Part shown: positions 27,877 through 38,182 of the stretch, piece by piece | How positions within the stretch are numbered: the stretch's first letter is position 1 | How the letters are laid out: each line of letters opens with the position of its first letter | From: Pseudomonadales bacterium | GTDB lineage: Bacteria; Pseudomonadota; Gammaproteobacteria; Pseudomonadales; Pseudohongiellaceae | Assembly (NCBI GenBank): GCA_023257655.1 | Contig: JALRBQ010000006.1 | Span: forward strand, 80,415 to 144,414 | DNA length: 64,000 nt | Reading direction: 5' to 3' | Made by a program: the position numbers and the translations under genes | Notes under the pieces: model-generated | Told to the model about the DNA's origin: nothing | Databases searched by the model: none | What the model saw: only the letters and a program-made list of their open reading frames with translations

Positions 27877-28722
27877 TTAGGCCGCGTCTACCAGCAGAGT
27901 GAAATCGATGGCACGACAGTGTTTCGTCAACGCACCGATTGAAACATAGTCTACGCCGGATTCCGCAATCTTGACCAGTGTGGATTCGTCGATACCACCG
28001 GAAGCCTCGAGTTTTACCGTCCCCCGATTGAGAGCAACGGCTGCGACTATCGCGTCGAGAGTGAAGTTGTCGAGCATGATAATGTCGGGGCGCGCCGCGA
28101 GGGCCTGTTGCAATTCGTCCATCGTTTGCACTTCAATCTCGATGCGCTTGCCGGTACCAAGATCGCGAGCCTGCCGGATTGACTCGGCAATGCCGCCACA
28201 GGATGCGATGTGATTTTCCTTGATAAGAAAGGCGTCGAAGAGACCCATGCGGTGATTGTCGCAGCCAGCAACCCGTACCGCATATTTCTGTGCCGTTCGC
28301 AGGCCTGGCAAAGTCTTGCGGGTGTCGAGGATACGGGCGCGAGTGTGCGCGATAAGTTCAGCATAGTGGCGGCTGACGGTGGCCGTACCTGACAGCGTCT
28401 GCAGGAAATTCAGCGCTGTGCGCTCACCGGTCAGGATGGCTCGCGCAGAACCGCGTAAGGTCATGACACTCTGTCCCGTCGCAATCTGCGAGCCTTCGGT
28501 CGCGTGCCACTCCCGTTGCAAGCGGGGGTCCAGCGAGGCGAACGTGCGGTCCACCCAGGCACTGCCACACAGCACTGCAGGTTCACGACATTTGATCTGT
28601 GCGCTGACACGAGAGTCACTCCGAATCAGTGCGGCGGTGATATCACCCGCGCCGATGTCTTCGGCAAGGGCACGCTGAACTTGCGCGTCGAGGTCGACGG
28701 GCAGACCTGGCAGTTGTTGCAT
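27877..28722 (-). CDS. nadC: nicotinate-nucleotide pyrophosphorylase (carboxylating) NadC
   Basis: Quinolinate phosphoribosyltransferase, which makes nicotinate mononucleotide in de novo NAD synthesis. It has 281 residues. LDTRKTLPGLRTAQKYAVR near 131-149 is the substrate-binding core, then GGCDNHRMGLFDAFLIKEN-like sequence (CDNHRMGLFD here), EIEVQTMDEL, IMLDNF and EASGGID, all family signatures. The start overlaps the stop of the upstream protease gene by one base. The nadA and nadB genes are not in the window. Confidence 0.97.
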   Translation of the reverse strand: MQQLPGLPVDLDAQVQRALAEDIGAGDITAALIRSDSRVSAQIKCREPAVLCGSAWVDRTFASLDPRLQREWHATEGSQIATGQSVMTLRGSARAILTGERTALNFLQTLSGTATVSRHYAELIAHTRARILDTRKTLPGLRTAQKYAVRVAGCDNHRMGLFDAFLIKENHIASCGGIAESIRQARDLGTGKRIEIEVQTMDELQQALAARPDIIMLDNFTLDAIVAAVALNRGTVKLEASGGIDESTLVKIAESGVDYVSIGALTKHCRAIDFTLLVDAA

Positions 28723-29279
28723 TAATAGGTTTCCGGTAATTGACGGAGCGTCAGGCGATCGCCCCGTTGAGTGAATTCAATTTGACGCAGTGCGCTCATT
28801 CCCAGCAGTATCGTATCACCGGCCATCGATGGCGTAATGCTGGCGGGGATGTCGTGGAGCACAATGTTACCAATGATCAGCGTGTCGACACGGGTAGAAT
28901 ACACGGCGACAGACCCATTGGCGGTATACGCGCGTGATTCGTTACCCGCTCGCAGGCCGGCCGCCTGAGCGATTGGGGCCGGAATCGCGACATCGGTGGC
29001 ACCGGTGTCCAACAGGAAAGTGACCGGGATGTCGTTGATGAGCCCACTGGCCACATAGTGCCCCTGTCGATTCTGCTGGAGGTGTACGTCGCGCAATCCG
29101 CCGACAGATTCGAAGTACTGGGGTGATTCATTGGGATTCACCTGCTTGTCGAGCAGGTCGTCGAAGACAAACGTCAGTGCGAAAATTCCCAGGATAAAAC
29201 TCGCAGCGAGCATTCCCTGTCCGATGCTTTTACCCGGTCGTGATTCATGAGGTGGGGCCACCAGCAAATTATGGCGCAA
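28722..29279 (-). CDS. membrane-anchored retropepsin-like aspartic protease
   Basis: 185 residues, matching the clan AA protease family TIGR02281. One membrane segment lies at about 21-39, then a periplasmic domain. DTGATDVAIP at 91-100 is the single active-site motif, so the enzyme should act as a dimer like retropepsins. LIIGNIVLHDIPASI and ILLGMSALRQIEFT are the usual following strands. It is coupled to nadC by a one-base overlap, but no functional link with NAD synthesis is known. The substrate is unknown. Confidence 0.85.
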   Translation of the reverse strand: MRHNLLVAPPHESRPGKSIGQGMLAASFILGIFALTFVFDDLLDKQVNPNESPQYFESVGGLRDVHLQQNRQGHYVASGLINDIPVTFLLDTGATDVAIPAPIAQAAGLRAGNESRAYTANGSVAVYSTRVDTLIIGNIVLHDIPASITPSMAGDTILLGMSALRQIEFTQRGDRLTLRQLPETY

Positions 29280-29459
29280 CTGAGCGGGAATGCAAACTTG
29301 TGAACGGGTTCATGAATCCAGAATTTTCTAACAACTATAAGCAGCTGATATTTATGGATAACTTCTAAAATTACGAGTGTTGTGAACCGATTCAAACTCT
29401 GCGAATTCACTCGGTGCTATAAAGGCACCATCCTAATCAAGGCTGAATCTGCGCACACC

Positions 29460-31016
29460 ATGAACCAAGTCACCGTGATCAATCGACCAACACGGAATGG
29501 TGCCGACAAAGGCGCCAAGGGCAATTCTATCCATAACACAATTCGAGAATGCGCTCGCAGGGAACTGGAAAAACTCAGCGCAGGGTTTTTCGACGCGGTT
29601 GATGATTTCCTGTTTCTGAGTGGCACCAATGGTCAGTTCGTCGAAGACTCAACCTACCTGCGTGCCATGCGAGAGATGCGGGCCAAGCAATCCTTGTTCG
29701 AAGAAGCATTTCTTCAACTGACTCTCGCCACGTTGTTCCCGTTAAGCAAGGAAGCCAGCAAAGAGCAATTATCAGCACCGCGCCATCTCATCGACCGGCA
29801 TGCCGCTGTATTCGAGATGCTGGAAATTGATCTGGCACTGCGCGCCATGCATCGCAAGGCTCAGAAGCAGTACGCCGACTTTCACGGTCAGATTGATGCG
29901 CTCGTCGCCAAGTTGCCCTCGGTCTCGCCTGCAGAGGCGCACAAACAGTTTGCACTGGTCAGTTCAAGCCTGTGGGCCTTTGGTGAATCCCAACGTATAT
30001 TCAATCTGCCACTCGAGATTCGATTAGTCGTAATCAAATCGTTCGAACAACATTTCCTGCTCAAACTTGAGCCCTTGTTCCAGTCGGCGATCAGCGTGCT
30101 TAAATCCGCACATTCCGGCAATACTGCGTCGAAGCCAAACCTGACCATCGCCAGGTATGAATCCAGGCCGGGTCCAGCCACAAAATTTGCTGCGCAACCT
30201 GCCGATCGCGGCAAGCGAGATGATCGGCCGGTGCTCGATATTGACGGACTGGTCGAGGATGTTCTCAGGGAAGTGTGCGACGGTGAAGAAATTTGCTCGC
30301 TAGTTACGAACATCATCGAATCGAAGTGGCGTGGTGTGTTGTTTCTGATTGGGGTCAATCGCGGTACAACCAGTGAAGACTGGCTGGAGGCGAAAAACAC
30401 CTTGCAATTGCTGGTTGCGATGAGCGTCGGCAAGTGCACAGTTGGCAGTGCCAATCTGAAATTGCTCGAGAAGCGATTGTGTGAGGGGTTCGAGTTGTTG
30501 CAGATGCCACAGAATGAGCAATCGCAGATCATCCGGGATGTGAATGCGGTGATGAGTCCAGCGCCAGCCGCGAAGTCGAGCGCCCCAGCGCAAAGCGCTA
30601 CCAAAACGACCCCGGCCGAAGCTTCCGTGAGTCCGGCCGGCAAACAGATTCTGGACCGGGAAGACATCCGGGAGATCTGCGACATGCTGGATGCCAGCAG
30701 CGGCGACATTGCAAGTCCCTCTATGGAAGATGACTTGTTGGCTTGCTTGACTGATCTCGATGCGCCCGGCGCCAGTGCCACAATTGAGTACAAAATTAAT
30801 GGCACGTTTCAGGTGTGCAGTCTGAAGCGAAATGTCTCGAAGCCCGAGATGTACAACATCACAGACCGTCAATCGAAGATCACTATTACTCGCAGTCGAT
30901 TGGGTCTGGCTATCTCTCTGAAGGCAGGTGAATCGCGCTTTACCCCATCCCGCTCTCGCTCGGTCGTGTCGAAGACAGTCTTCGAAATCAGCGGTACAAA
31001 GTCGGACTCCAACTAA
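29460..31016 (+). CDS. DUF1631-like protein
   Basis: 518 residues from ATG 29460; a GTG at 29382 would add a poorly conserved lead. The N-terminal 100 residues (ECARRELEKLSAGFFDAVDD followed by AMREMRAKQSLFEEAF) resemble DUF1631, a family of long helical proteins common in Pseudomonas and relatives. A Pro/Ala-rich linker lies near 358-395. The C-terminal 100 residues (CLTDLDAPGASATI, FQVCSLKRN) form a beta-rich domain resembling the PilZ-like end of that family. It is shorter than the usual members of about 700 residues. The function is unknown; a link to c-di-GMP is only suggested by the fold resemblance. Confidence 0.65.
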   Translation: MNQVTVINRPTRNGADKGAKGNSIHNTIRECARRELEKLSAGFFDAVDDFLFLSGTNGQFVEDSTYLRAMREMRAKQSLFEEAFLQLTLATLFPLSKEASKEQLSAPRHLIDRHAAVFEMLEIDLALRAMHRKAQKQYADFHGQIDALVAKLPSVSPAEAHKQFALVSSSLWAFGESQRIFNLPLEIRLVVIKSFEQHFLLKLEPLFQSAISVLKSAHSGNTASKPNLTIARYESRPGPATKFAAQPADRGKRDDRPVLDIDGLVEDVLREVCDGEEICSLVTNIIESKWRGVLFLIGVNRGTTSEDWLEAKNTLQLLVAMSVGKCTVGSANLKLLEKRLCEGFELLQMPQNEQSQIIRDVNAVMSPAPAAKSSAPAQSATKTTPAEASVSPAGKQILDREDIREICDMLDASSGDIASPSMEDDLLACLTDLDAPGASATIEYKINGTFQVCSLKRNVSKPEMYNITDRQSKITITRSRLGLAISLKAGESRFTPSRSRSVVSKTVFEISGTKSDSN

Positions 31017-31126
31017 GTCAACGGCGGCATGCTGAAAATCGCCGCTGGCGCTCTCGCCGCACACCGCGGTCCGTGTGATACTATGGCTCGCACCGCATTA
31101 CTGAGCGAGTCTGTCGCAGGGCCGGG

Positions 31127-31705
31127 ATGCACTATTCAATCGAAAACAATCTTCTGCTCGGTGCCCGGCAACGGCACTCTCCCAACCAGAGTGACCGAAC
31201 GTCTGCTGAGGCGATCGATCTCCTTATAATTCATAACATCAGTCTGCCACCGGGTGAGTTTGGCACTGCCTGTGTGGACGCACTCTTCAGCAATACACTC
31301 GACACTAGCCAACACCCGTATTTCGAGACTATTGCGGGATTGCAAGTCTCCTCACACTTGTTTGTGCAGCGCGACGGAACAGTGAGCCAGTATGTGCCCT
31401 TCGACAAGAAGGCGTGGCATGCCGGCGAATCACAGTTTGCCGGAAGGACCAACTGCAACGATTTTTCTATCGGCATTGAACTTGAAGGTACGGATTTTGA
31501 ACCCTTTACCGACGCCCAGTACGAGGCGCTGGTCGCGGTTACCTTGCTCTTGATGCAGCGCTACCCCGGCTTGATTTCAGACAGGATTGTGGGGCACAGT
31601 GAGGTTGCGCCGGGACGCAAGACTGACCCGGGACCCTGTTTCGACTGGCACCGTTACAAGTCAAGCTTGCACGGTGCCATGCTGCCAGAGCCCAAGAAGG
31701 ATTGA
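31127..31705 (+). CDS. ampD: 1,6-anhydro-N-acetylmuramyl-L-alanine amidase AmpD
   Basis: Cytoplasmic zinc amidase that frees peptide from anhydro-muropeptides brought in by AmpG. In many gammaproteobacteria its loss derepresses AmpC beta-lactamase. It has 192 residues. Likely zinc ligands are H36 (LLIIHNIS), H157 (VGHSEVAPGR) and D167 (TDPGP); E118/E120 lies in SIGIELEG. There is no signal peptide, so it is the cytoplasmic AmpD rather than a periplasmic AmiD. ampE follows directly. No ampR or ampC is in the window. Confidence 0.95.
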   Translation: MHYSIENNLLLGARQRHSPNQSDRTSAEAIDLLIIHNISLPPGEFGTACVDALFSNTLDTSQHPYFETIAGLQVSSHLFVQRDGTVSQYVPFDKKAWHAGESQFAGRTNCNDFSIGIELEGTDFEPFTDAQYEALVAVTLLLMQRYPGLISDRIVGHSEVAPGRKTDPGPCFDWHRYKSSLHGAMLPEPKKD

Positions 31706-31713
31706 ATGTAGCC

Positions 31714-32646
31714 ATGAACTTTCTGGTAATAGTAATCTGTCTCACCATCAACTATGTCTGGTTGAAGGATTTTGATCGTTTCAGTGATGCCTGGTTCTTC
31801 CGGTTTCGAGCCTACGTATCAAAGCAGACAGCCGATCTTACGAATCACTCCGAGCACAGTTGGATACTCGGCATACTCGCTATCTATGCTGTGCCTCTGC
31901 TGATCGTCGGATTGCTGCTGTTAATGCTGGAGGGAGCTTTCTTCGGATTGCTCGTGATGCTGTTACATGTGCTCGTGCTGCTTATCGCATTCGATCGAAC
32001 CCAACCCGGCAATCTGGCGCTCGAGTTTCTGGCAATGTGGCAGGCAGGTGATTTGCGCCGCAGCCGCGAGTTTCTGGAGCAGGAAATGGCCACGGATCAG
32101 GAGTCGCTTGCGCTACTCGATGACGATCAGCACAGCCTTGCCCTGTTTTTCAGTAAGCAACTGACATACCGCTGTTTCGAAAAAATGTTCGTGATGTTCT
32201 TCTGGTACATGGCCACCGGGCCGTTGGGTATCGTTGTGAGCTATGTGAGTTATCAGTTGCGAGATTGTCGCTGCGGCGATGAAAAGGGTGAAACTGATCG
32301 CAGCATAGCTATCGTTATCAGGGTGCTGGAATGGCTTCCAGTGCGCATGTTGATGTTGAGCTTCTCGCTTGCCGGCAATTTCGTGAAATGCTTTGCCAGC
32401 CTCAAACAGATGTTCTGGGAATTCAACATGCAGGGCAATTATGCCGATATCCTCTACGCGTCTGCCCGGGATGCGCTGGAAGGATCGCCCTATACCGAGC
32501 CTGAAACTGGAAAGGGGGCCTCGGCAGCAGGTGATCGCCAGCGTGTTGGCGAGGAGATCCAGGCCCTGCAGGCGCTGCTGGAGCGCAGTCAGTTAATCTG
32601 GCTGAGTGTGCTGGCCTTGATTACACTGTTTGGCATTAATCAGTAA
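31714..32646 (+). CDS. ampE: regulatory signalling modulator protein AmpE
   Basis: Inner-membrane protein of the ampDE operon, related to cobalamin biosynthesis CbiB-type proteins. Its role is unsettled and it may sense envelope state. ATG 31714 gives 310 residues; a TTG at 31702 would overlap ampD. It has membrane segments near 1-15, 50-95, 155-180 and 290-308. FSDAWFFRFRAYVSK and FFWYMATGPLGIVVSYVSYQ are AmpE-like. It is likely co-transcribed with ampD. Gene order ampD-ampE matches enterics and Pseudomonas. Confidence 0.88.
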   Translation: MNFLVIVICLTINYVWLKDFDRFSDAWFFRFRAYVSKQTADLTNHSEHSWILGILAIYAVPLLIVGLLLLMLEGAFFGLLVMLLHVLVLLIAFDRTQPGNLALEFLAMWQAGDLRRSREFLEQEMATDQESLALLDDDQHSLALFFSKQLTYRCFEKMFVMFFWYMATGPLGIVVSYVSYQLRDCRCGDEKGETDRSIAIVIRVLEWLPVRMLMLSFSLAGNFVKCFASLKQMFWEFNMQGNYADILYASARDALEGSPYTEPETGKGASAAGDRQRVGEEIQALQALLERSQLIWLSVLALITLFGINQ

Positions 32647-32966
32647 GTGCAGCGGGCGCCCGCTGGGGAAATGCCAGAAGTGATTCAGACCATTGAGATG
32701 GATTTGTAGTTTTTTGCGGTTATTCGAGGATTTTCACCCGAATCCGGCACGAGACAAGCTCACGCTGCTTAGCCAACATATTGATAAAAAAAATAAAAAA
32801 CAACAGTAGCAATTTCCAGTCTGTGTCATCAGTCATGTAGTAATACTACAAACATCTGTATTTAGTCATAGAAGACATGGGACTTGTACGGTAAAATGCC
32901 GCTGTTTTTGTAAATTAATTACATAGAGAGACTGCCAGCTCGTCTGGCCGACCACGGTAACTACAA
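32647..32966 (+). other. 320-base regulatory region before aceE
   Basis: No gene seen. It contains an A-rich tract (AAAAAAAATAAAAAAC near 32786) that could be an UP element, a perfect 15-base palindrome listed separately, and AT-rich sequence TTTTTGTAAATTAATTACAT near 32907. No hairpin with a T-run behind ampE is evident. Confidence 0.4.
32836..32850. promoter_or_regulatory. perfect palindrome, HexR-like operator candidate before aceE
   Basis: TGTAGTAATACTACA is a perfect 15-base palindrome, 117 bases before the aceE start. It fits the TGTA-R-T-WWW-A-Y-TACA pattern that I recall for HexR, an RpiR-family repressor of central carbon genes in gammaproteobacteria. The family assignment is from memory; the palindrome is directly visible. 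Confidence 0.5.
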
Positions 32967-35660
32967 ATGAGTCAGAAAAACGATTTGAATCCAGAAGAAA
33001 CCAGGGAATGGCTGGATGCGCTCCACTCTGTCATCGATGTCGAAGGCGCCGAGCGCGCCCACTATCTGATCAGTCAACTGTCGGAGCGCGTAACCCGCAC
33101 CAGTAGTTATTCTCCGCTGACTTCGGTCAACACCCCGTATCGCAATACCATTGCGCCGCTGAATGAAGAGCGGATGCCTGGCGATATGTTCATGGAGCGT
33201 GAGATCCGCGGCATCATTCGATGGAATGCACTGGCGATGGTCATGCGGGCCAACCAGCATGATCCGGGAATCGGCGGTCACATCTCCACCTTCTCGTCCG
33301 CCGCGACGCTCTATGATGTCGGCTTCAACTATTTCTTCAAGGGTCCCAATGGCGAGACCGAAGGCGATCTGATCTATTATCAGGGCCATTCGGCACCGGG
33401 CATTTACGCTCGTTCCTATCTGGAAGGACGACTCGACGAGAAACAGCTCGACAATTTCCGACAGGAAGTGGATGGCAATGGCCTGTCTTCCTATCCTCAT
33501 CCCTGGTTGATGCCCAATTACTGGCAATTCCCAACCGTTTCCATGGGACTTGGGCCGATCCAGGCCATCTATCAGGCCTATGTGATGAAATACCTCGACA
33601 GTCGCGGCATGCTGCCGGAAAACAATCGCAAGGTATGGGCGTTTCTCGGTGATGGTGAGACTGATGAACCAGAATCACTGGGTGCGATCAGCAAGGCTGG
33701 CCGCGAGAAGCTGGATAACCTGATCTTTGTCATCAATTGCAATCTGCAGCGGCTCGATGGTCCGGTGCGTGGCAATGGCAAGATCATTCAGGAGCTGGAA
33801 GGCGTGTTCCGTGGCGCTGGCTGGAATGTGATCAAAGTAATCTGGGGCCGACATTGGGATCCTCTGTTGCAGGCAGACACCGAAGGGCTCCTGCAGGCGC
33901 GCATGGACGAAGTTGTTGACGGAGAGTACCAGAACTACTGGAGCCGTGGTGGCGCGTATACACGGGAACACTTCTTCGGCAAGAGTCCGGAGTTGCTGAA
34001 GATGGTTGAGCACCTGTCTGATGACGACATCATGGCGCTCAATCGTGGCGGTCACGATCCGTACAAGGTATATGCCGCCTATGCTCAGGCTGTCAAACCG
34101 AACGGCAAGCCAACGGTGATTCTCGCCAAGACCGTGAAAGGCTACGCCTTCGGCGGTGGCGCCGAGGCCCAGAACACCACGCACTCAGTTAAGGAACTGG
34201 ATATCGAGTCACTGAAGAAATTCCGCGACCGTTTCGGTATTCCCGTCCCTGACGACAAGCTTGCTGAAGTCCCGTATTACCGGCCGGCCGAAGACAGTCT
34301 GGAACTGAAATACATGCGCAAGATGCGTGAGGCCCTTGGCGGACATTTGCCGCAGCGCCGCAGTGAAGCGAAGCAGCTGAAAGTGCCGGCACTCGCCGCC
34401 TTCGAGAATCAGACGAAATCCAGTGGCGATCGCGAACTGTCGACGACGATGGCATTCGTGCGCCTGCTGGCAACGCTCTGCAAAGACAAGGAGATCGGCA
34501 AGCAGGTCGTCCCGATCGTACCTGATGAGGCGCGAACCTTCGGTATGGAAGGCATGTTCCGTCAGATGGGAATTTATTCGTCAGTTGGTCAGCTCTATGA
34601 TCCCTCTGACTCCAACCAGATCATGTTCTATCGGGAATCGAAGGACGGGCAGATGCTGGAAGAGGGGATCACCGAATCCGGCGCGTTCTCCGCCTGGCTG
34701 GCAGCGGCAACGTCCTACAGCGTCAATAATTTCCCGCTGATTCCTTTCTACATCTATTACTCCATGTTCGGATTCCAGCGTGTGGGAGACCTGTGTTGGG
34801 CGGCCGGCGATTCGCAGGCACGCGGCTTTCTGATTGGTGCCACTGCCGGTCGTACCACGCTGAATGGCGAGGGCCTGCAGCATCAGGATGGCCACAGCCA
34901 TCTCCTGGCCTCGACCATTCCCAACTGTGTCACCTATGATCCGACCTATGCCTACGAACTGGCAGTGATCGTGCAGGATGGTCTGCGTCGCATGTACGAG
35001 CAGAAAGAGTCCGTGTTCTACTACATCACGACGATGAATGAGAACTACGCACATCCGCAACTGCCGAAAGGCAGTGAAGAAGGCATTATTCGCGGCATGT
35101 ATTTGCTGGAAGAAGGTGGTGCCAAAGAGTATAAGGTTGCCAAGCCTCGCAAGGGACTGGGTGATTTGCGCGTGCGATTGCTCGGCAGCGGCACGATTCT
35201 GCGCGAGGTGCGCAAGGCGGCTGCAATCTTGCGCGCTGACTTCAATGTCGTAGTCGATGTCTGGAGCGTCACCAGCTATAACGAGTTGCGTCGAGACGCG
35301 CTCGCAATCAGCCGCGAAAATATGCTGAATCCTGACAAGAAGCCGAAACAGGCTTACGTGACAAGCCAACTCGCGCAGCAACAAGGGCCAGTCATTTCAT
35401 CGACCGACTACATGAAGGCGTATTCCGACCAGATTCGCGAGTTCGTGCCTGACAGCTACCGTGTGCTTGGCACCGATGGCTTTGGACGCAGCGATATCCG
35501 TGAGCAGTTACGACATCATTTCGAAGTCGATGCCAAGTTTGTCGTGCTGGCGGCCCTGACCGAACTGAAAGAACGCGACCTTGTCACAGCGAAAGAGATT
35601 ACTGAGTACATGAAGCAGGCCGGCATCAGCAAGGACAAAACGAATCCCTTGCTGCAGTAA
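32967..35660 (+). CDS. aceE: pyruvate dehydrogenase E1 component, homodimeric type
   Basis: Thiamine-diphosphate enzyme that decarboxylates pyruvate and acetylates the lipoyl groups of AceF. It has 897 residues, the usual size of the single-chain E1 of gammaproteobacteria. [20 protein letters not shown] near 103-122 and the thiamine-diphosphate motif [10 protein letters not shown] at 228-237 are clear. [14 protein letters not shown] and [13 protein letters not shown] belong to the later domains. aceF follows after 44 bases. The E3 gene lpd does not follow and must be elsewhere. Confidence 0.98.
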   Translation: MSQKNDLNPEETREWLDALHSVIDVEGAERAHYLISQLSERVTRTSSYSPLTSVNTPYRNTIAPLNEERMPGDMFMEREIRGIIRWNALAMVMRANQHDPGIGGHISTFSSAATLYDVGFNYFFKGPNGETEGDLIYYQGHSAPGIYARSYLEGRLDEKQLDNFRQEVDGNGLSSYPHPWLMPNYWQFPTVSMGLGPIQAIYQAYVMKYLDSRGMLPENNRKVWAFLGDGETDEPESLGAISKAGREKLDNLIFVINCNLQRLDGPVRGNGKIIQELEGVFRGAGWNVIKVIWGRHWDPLLQADTEGLLQARMDEVVDGEYQNYWSRGGAYTREHFFGKSPELLKMVEHLSDDDIMALNRGGHDPYKVYAAYAQAVKPNGKPTVILAKTVKGYAFGGGAEAQNTTHSVKELDIESLKKFRDRFGIPVPDDKLAEVPYYRPAEDSLELKYMRKMREALGGHLPQRRSEAKQLKVPALAAFENQTKSSGDRELSTTMAFVRLLATLCKDKEIGKQVVPIVPDEARTFGMEGMFRQMGIYSSVGQLYDPSDSNQIMFYRESKDGQMLEEGITESGAFSAWLAAATSYSVNNFPLIPFYIYYSMFGFQRVGDLCWAAGDSQARGFLIGATAGRTTLNGEGLQHQDGHSHLLASTIPNCVTYDPTYAYELAVIVQDGLRRMYEQKESVFYYITTMNENYAHPQLPKGSEEGIIRGMYLLEEGGAKEYKVAKPRKGLGDLRVRLLGSGTILREVRKAAAILRADFNVVVDVWSVTSYNELRRDALAISRENMLNPDKKPKQAYVTSQLAQQQGPVISSTDYMKAYSDQIREFVPDSYRVLGTDGFGRSDIREQLRHHFEVDAKFVVLAALTELKERDLVTAKEITEYMKQAGISKDKTNPLLQ

Positions 35661-35704
35661 CGGCATCACTACCTAAAAAAACACTGATTCAGGAGCAGGC
35701 TCCG

Positions 35705-37357
35705 GTGGCAATAGAAACAATTAAAGTACCCGATATTGGCGATGCCAGTGAGGTTGAAGTCATTGAATTACTCGTGTCTGTCGGTCAGACGGTCGCCGAG
35801 AATGATTCCCTGCTGGTGCTGGAGAGCGACAAGGCAGCGATGGAAATCCCGGCTCCGAAGGCGGGAGTCGTCAAGAGTATTCTGCTGAATCTCGGCGATC
35901 AGGTCAGTACGGGTACCGAGATGCTGACATTGGAAGTGGAGGGGGAAGCTGAAGCCAAGCCCGCCGCCAAATCGGAAAGCGAGCCGGCAACCACTGCCGC
36001 GGCATCGAGTGCAGCTACGACGCCTGCAGTTACTGAAAAGCCGGCGAGTGAACCAGCTCCTGCTGTAATCACGGCAGAGCAGACAATCGAAGTGCCGGAT
36101 CTAGGCACGGACGATGAAGTCGAAGTTATTGAAGTGCATATCAAGGCCGGCGACACAGTTGCCGTTGAAGATTCGCTGATCACCCTGGAATCTGACAAGG
36201 CCGCTATGGATGTTCCTGCGCCGTTGGCTGGTGTCATAGAATCAATGTTAGTCAAAGTTGGCGACAAGGTGAAGACAGGCACTCCGATTGCGAAGATCAG
36301 AGGTGCCGCCGATTCGGCGCCCGCGACGAAACCGGAAGCTGCTGCCCCTGCAGCAAAAGCAACAACAAGTGTCAGCCCCGCGGCGGCTCCTGCTTCGGCA
36401 CCGGCACCGGCAACAGCACCGACAGCTGCTCAGGCACCTGCCACTACGGATGCGTCGGCCCGCGTGTATGCCGGTCCCGCTGTGCGCAAACTTGCCCGCG
36501 AATTGGGTGTCGACTTGCAACAGGTTCCTGGTACCGGAGCGAAGTCCCGCATCCTCAAAGAAGACATACACGCGTTTGTGAAGGCGCGTATCAATGCCCC
36601 TGCGAGCACCACCTCAGCCGTTGCAATTTCGTCGATTCCGGATATCGATTTCAGCCAGTTTGGTGAAATTGAGAAGGTGCCAAGGTCCAAGCTGCATCGC
36701 CTCACGGCGAACAACATGCACAGAAACTGGACAGCCATTCCTCACGTGGCCCAGTTTAATGAGGCCGATGTGACCGATCTCGAAGATTTCAGGGAAAGCC
36801 TGAAGTCTGAAGCCGATCGTCGCAAAACCAAATTGACCTTCCTGCCATTTCTGCTCAAGGCCTGCGCGCGGGCGCTACAGGAATACCCGCAGTTCAATGT
36901 GTCCCTGCACTCTTCCGGAGAATACGTAATCCAGAAGAAATACATACATATCGGGGTGGCAGTAGCAACAGAAGCCGGGTTGGTAGTGCCGGTCATACGT
37001 AATGTTGACAAGAAGTCCATCTGGCAACTTGCCGATGAAGTTCTGCAACAAGCTGACAAGGCCAAATCCCGCAAGCTCACCAATGAAGACATGCAGGGCG
37101 CCTGTTTCACGATTTCCAGCCTCGGTGCGCTCGGCGGTACCGGCTTCATTCCAATCGTGAATGCACCAGAAGTTGCGATCCTCGGTGTAGCCAAGACCGC
37201 GATCAAGCCAGTCTACCGTAACGGTGAGTTCGTGCCGCGCAAGATGCTGCCGATCACCTTGTCCTATGACCACAAGGCAGTGAATGGGGTCGATGGGGGG
37301 CTGTTCTCTACCTACCTGGCCAAACTGCTGGAAGACATTCGCCATCTGGCGCTTTGA
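35705..37357 (+). CDS. aceF: dihydrolipoyllysine-residue acetyltransferase (PDH E2)
   Basis: Core of the pyruvate dehydrogenase complex, moving acetyl groups to CoA. It has 550 residues from GTG 35705, with AGGAGCAGG upstream. There are two lipoyl domains with lipoylated Lys43 and Lys165 (both in ESDKAAM), joined by Ala/Pro/Thr-rich linkers; the E. coli enzyme has three. The E1/E3-binding domain is [17 protein letters not shown] near 258-274. The catalytic domain ends in [13 protein letters not shown] with catalytic His523; Asn527 stands where many relatives have Asp. It converges on the ABC ATPase gene with only 21 bases between. Confidence 0.96.
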   Translation: MAIETIKVPDIGDASEVEVIELLVSVGQTVAENDSLLVLESDKAAMEIPAPKAGVVKSILLNLGDQVSTGTEMLTLEVEGEAEAKPAAKSESEPATTAAASSAATTPAVTEKPASEPAPAVITAEQTIEVPDLGTDDEVEVIEVHIKAGDTVAVEDSLITLESDKAAMDVPAPLAGVIESMLVKVGDKVKTGTPIAKIRGAADSAPATKPEAAAPAAKATTSVSPAAAPASAPAPATAPTAAQAPATTDASARVYAGPAVRKLARELGVDLQQVPGTGAKSRILKEDIHAFVKARINAPASTTSAVAISSIPDIDFSQFGEIEKVPRSKLHRLTANNMHRNWTAIPHVAQFNEADVTDLEDFRESLKSEADRRKTKLTFLPFLLKACARALQEYPQFNVSLHSSGEYVIQKKYIHIGVAVATEAGLVVPVIRNVDKKSIWQLADEVLQQADKAKSRKLTNEDMQGACFTISSLGALGGTGFIPIVNAPEVAILGVAKTAIKPVYRNGEFVPRKMLPITLSYDHKAVNGVDGGLFSTYLAKLLEDIRHLAL

Positions 37358-37378
37358 AGCAAGAGCGCATTAGCCTCT

Positions 37379-38182
37379 TCAAATGACAGGCAGTTCCGGG
37401 AAGTAGAAATGATTGTCGTCAACGGTGATTGCTCGCATGGGGCAGTCATAAGCTGACGACAATCGCGCCTCAGTAAGCACTTCGTCCCGAGTGCCCGCCG
37501 CCCACTCGCCATTGCCCATCAGCAGCAGGAAGCGGTTACAGAAGCGTGCCGCCAGATTGATATCGTGAGTTGCCATCAGCAAACAGGCTGCTTGTGAATC
37601 CAGTCTCTGCTCCAACACGCGCAGCAGCCGAAGTTGAAAGGCGAGATCGAGGTGATTGCTTGGTTCATCCAGCAGGAACAGCTGCGGGGTTTGAGCCATA
37701 AGCATTGCTAGTGCCAGCCGCTGTTTCTCTCCACCTGAAAGTGTGTCCAGCTGACGATCGGCGAGAGAAGTCAATTCCAGGCTCTCCAAAGCCGCCGTCG
37801 CGATCGCGATGTCCTCCGGAGAGTCCGTCAGCAACGATTGTGTATGCGGGTGTCTGCCCAGCAGCACGGTTTCCATCACTGTTGCTGACAGCGATGCCAG
37901 TCCTTCCTGGAACAGCATGCCAACCGTGCGCGCCAGCGCACGCCGCGACAAATTGACCAGGGGCGTGTTATTTATCCTGATTTCTCCGGCTACGGGTTTA
38001 TGCAGTGACAGCAGGGAATGCAACAGTGTGGTCTTGCCGACGCCGTTCTTGCCAAGCAGCGCCCAGCGCTCATTCGGCGCAATGGTCAAGGACAGATCCT
38101 TACAAACGATCTTGTCACCAATCTCGACACGCAGCTGTTTCAGTTCGAGGCAACTCATAGGACTGTTTATCGAGCTGCTCAT
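37379..38182 (-). CDS. ABC transporter ATP-binding protein, BtuD/FecE type
   Basis: Nucleotide-binding subunit of a B12, haem or siderophore importer. It has 267 residues: Walker A GKNGVGKTT, Q-loop MLFQEG, signature TLSGGEKQRLALAMLM, Walker B LFLLDEP and switch ATHDINLAARF. All motifs are intact. It overlaps the permease gene by four bases, so the two form one unit. No periplasmic binding protein or TonB receptor gene is adjacent and no cobalamin riboswitch is visible upstream, so the substrate remains open. Confidence 0.88.
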   Translation of the reverse strand: MSSSINSPMSCLELKQLRVEIGDKIVCKDLSLTIAPNERWALLGKNGVGKTTLLHSLLSLHKPVAGEIRINNTPLVNLSRRALARTVGMLFQEGLASLSATVMETVLLGRHPHTQSLLTDSPEDIAIATAALESLELTSLADRQLDTLSGGEKQRLALAMLMAQTPQLFLLDEPSNHLDLAFQLRLLRVLEQRLDSQAACLLMATHDINLAARFCNRFLLLMGNGEWAAGTRDEVLTEARLSSAYDCPMRAITVDDNHFYFPELPVI

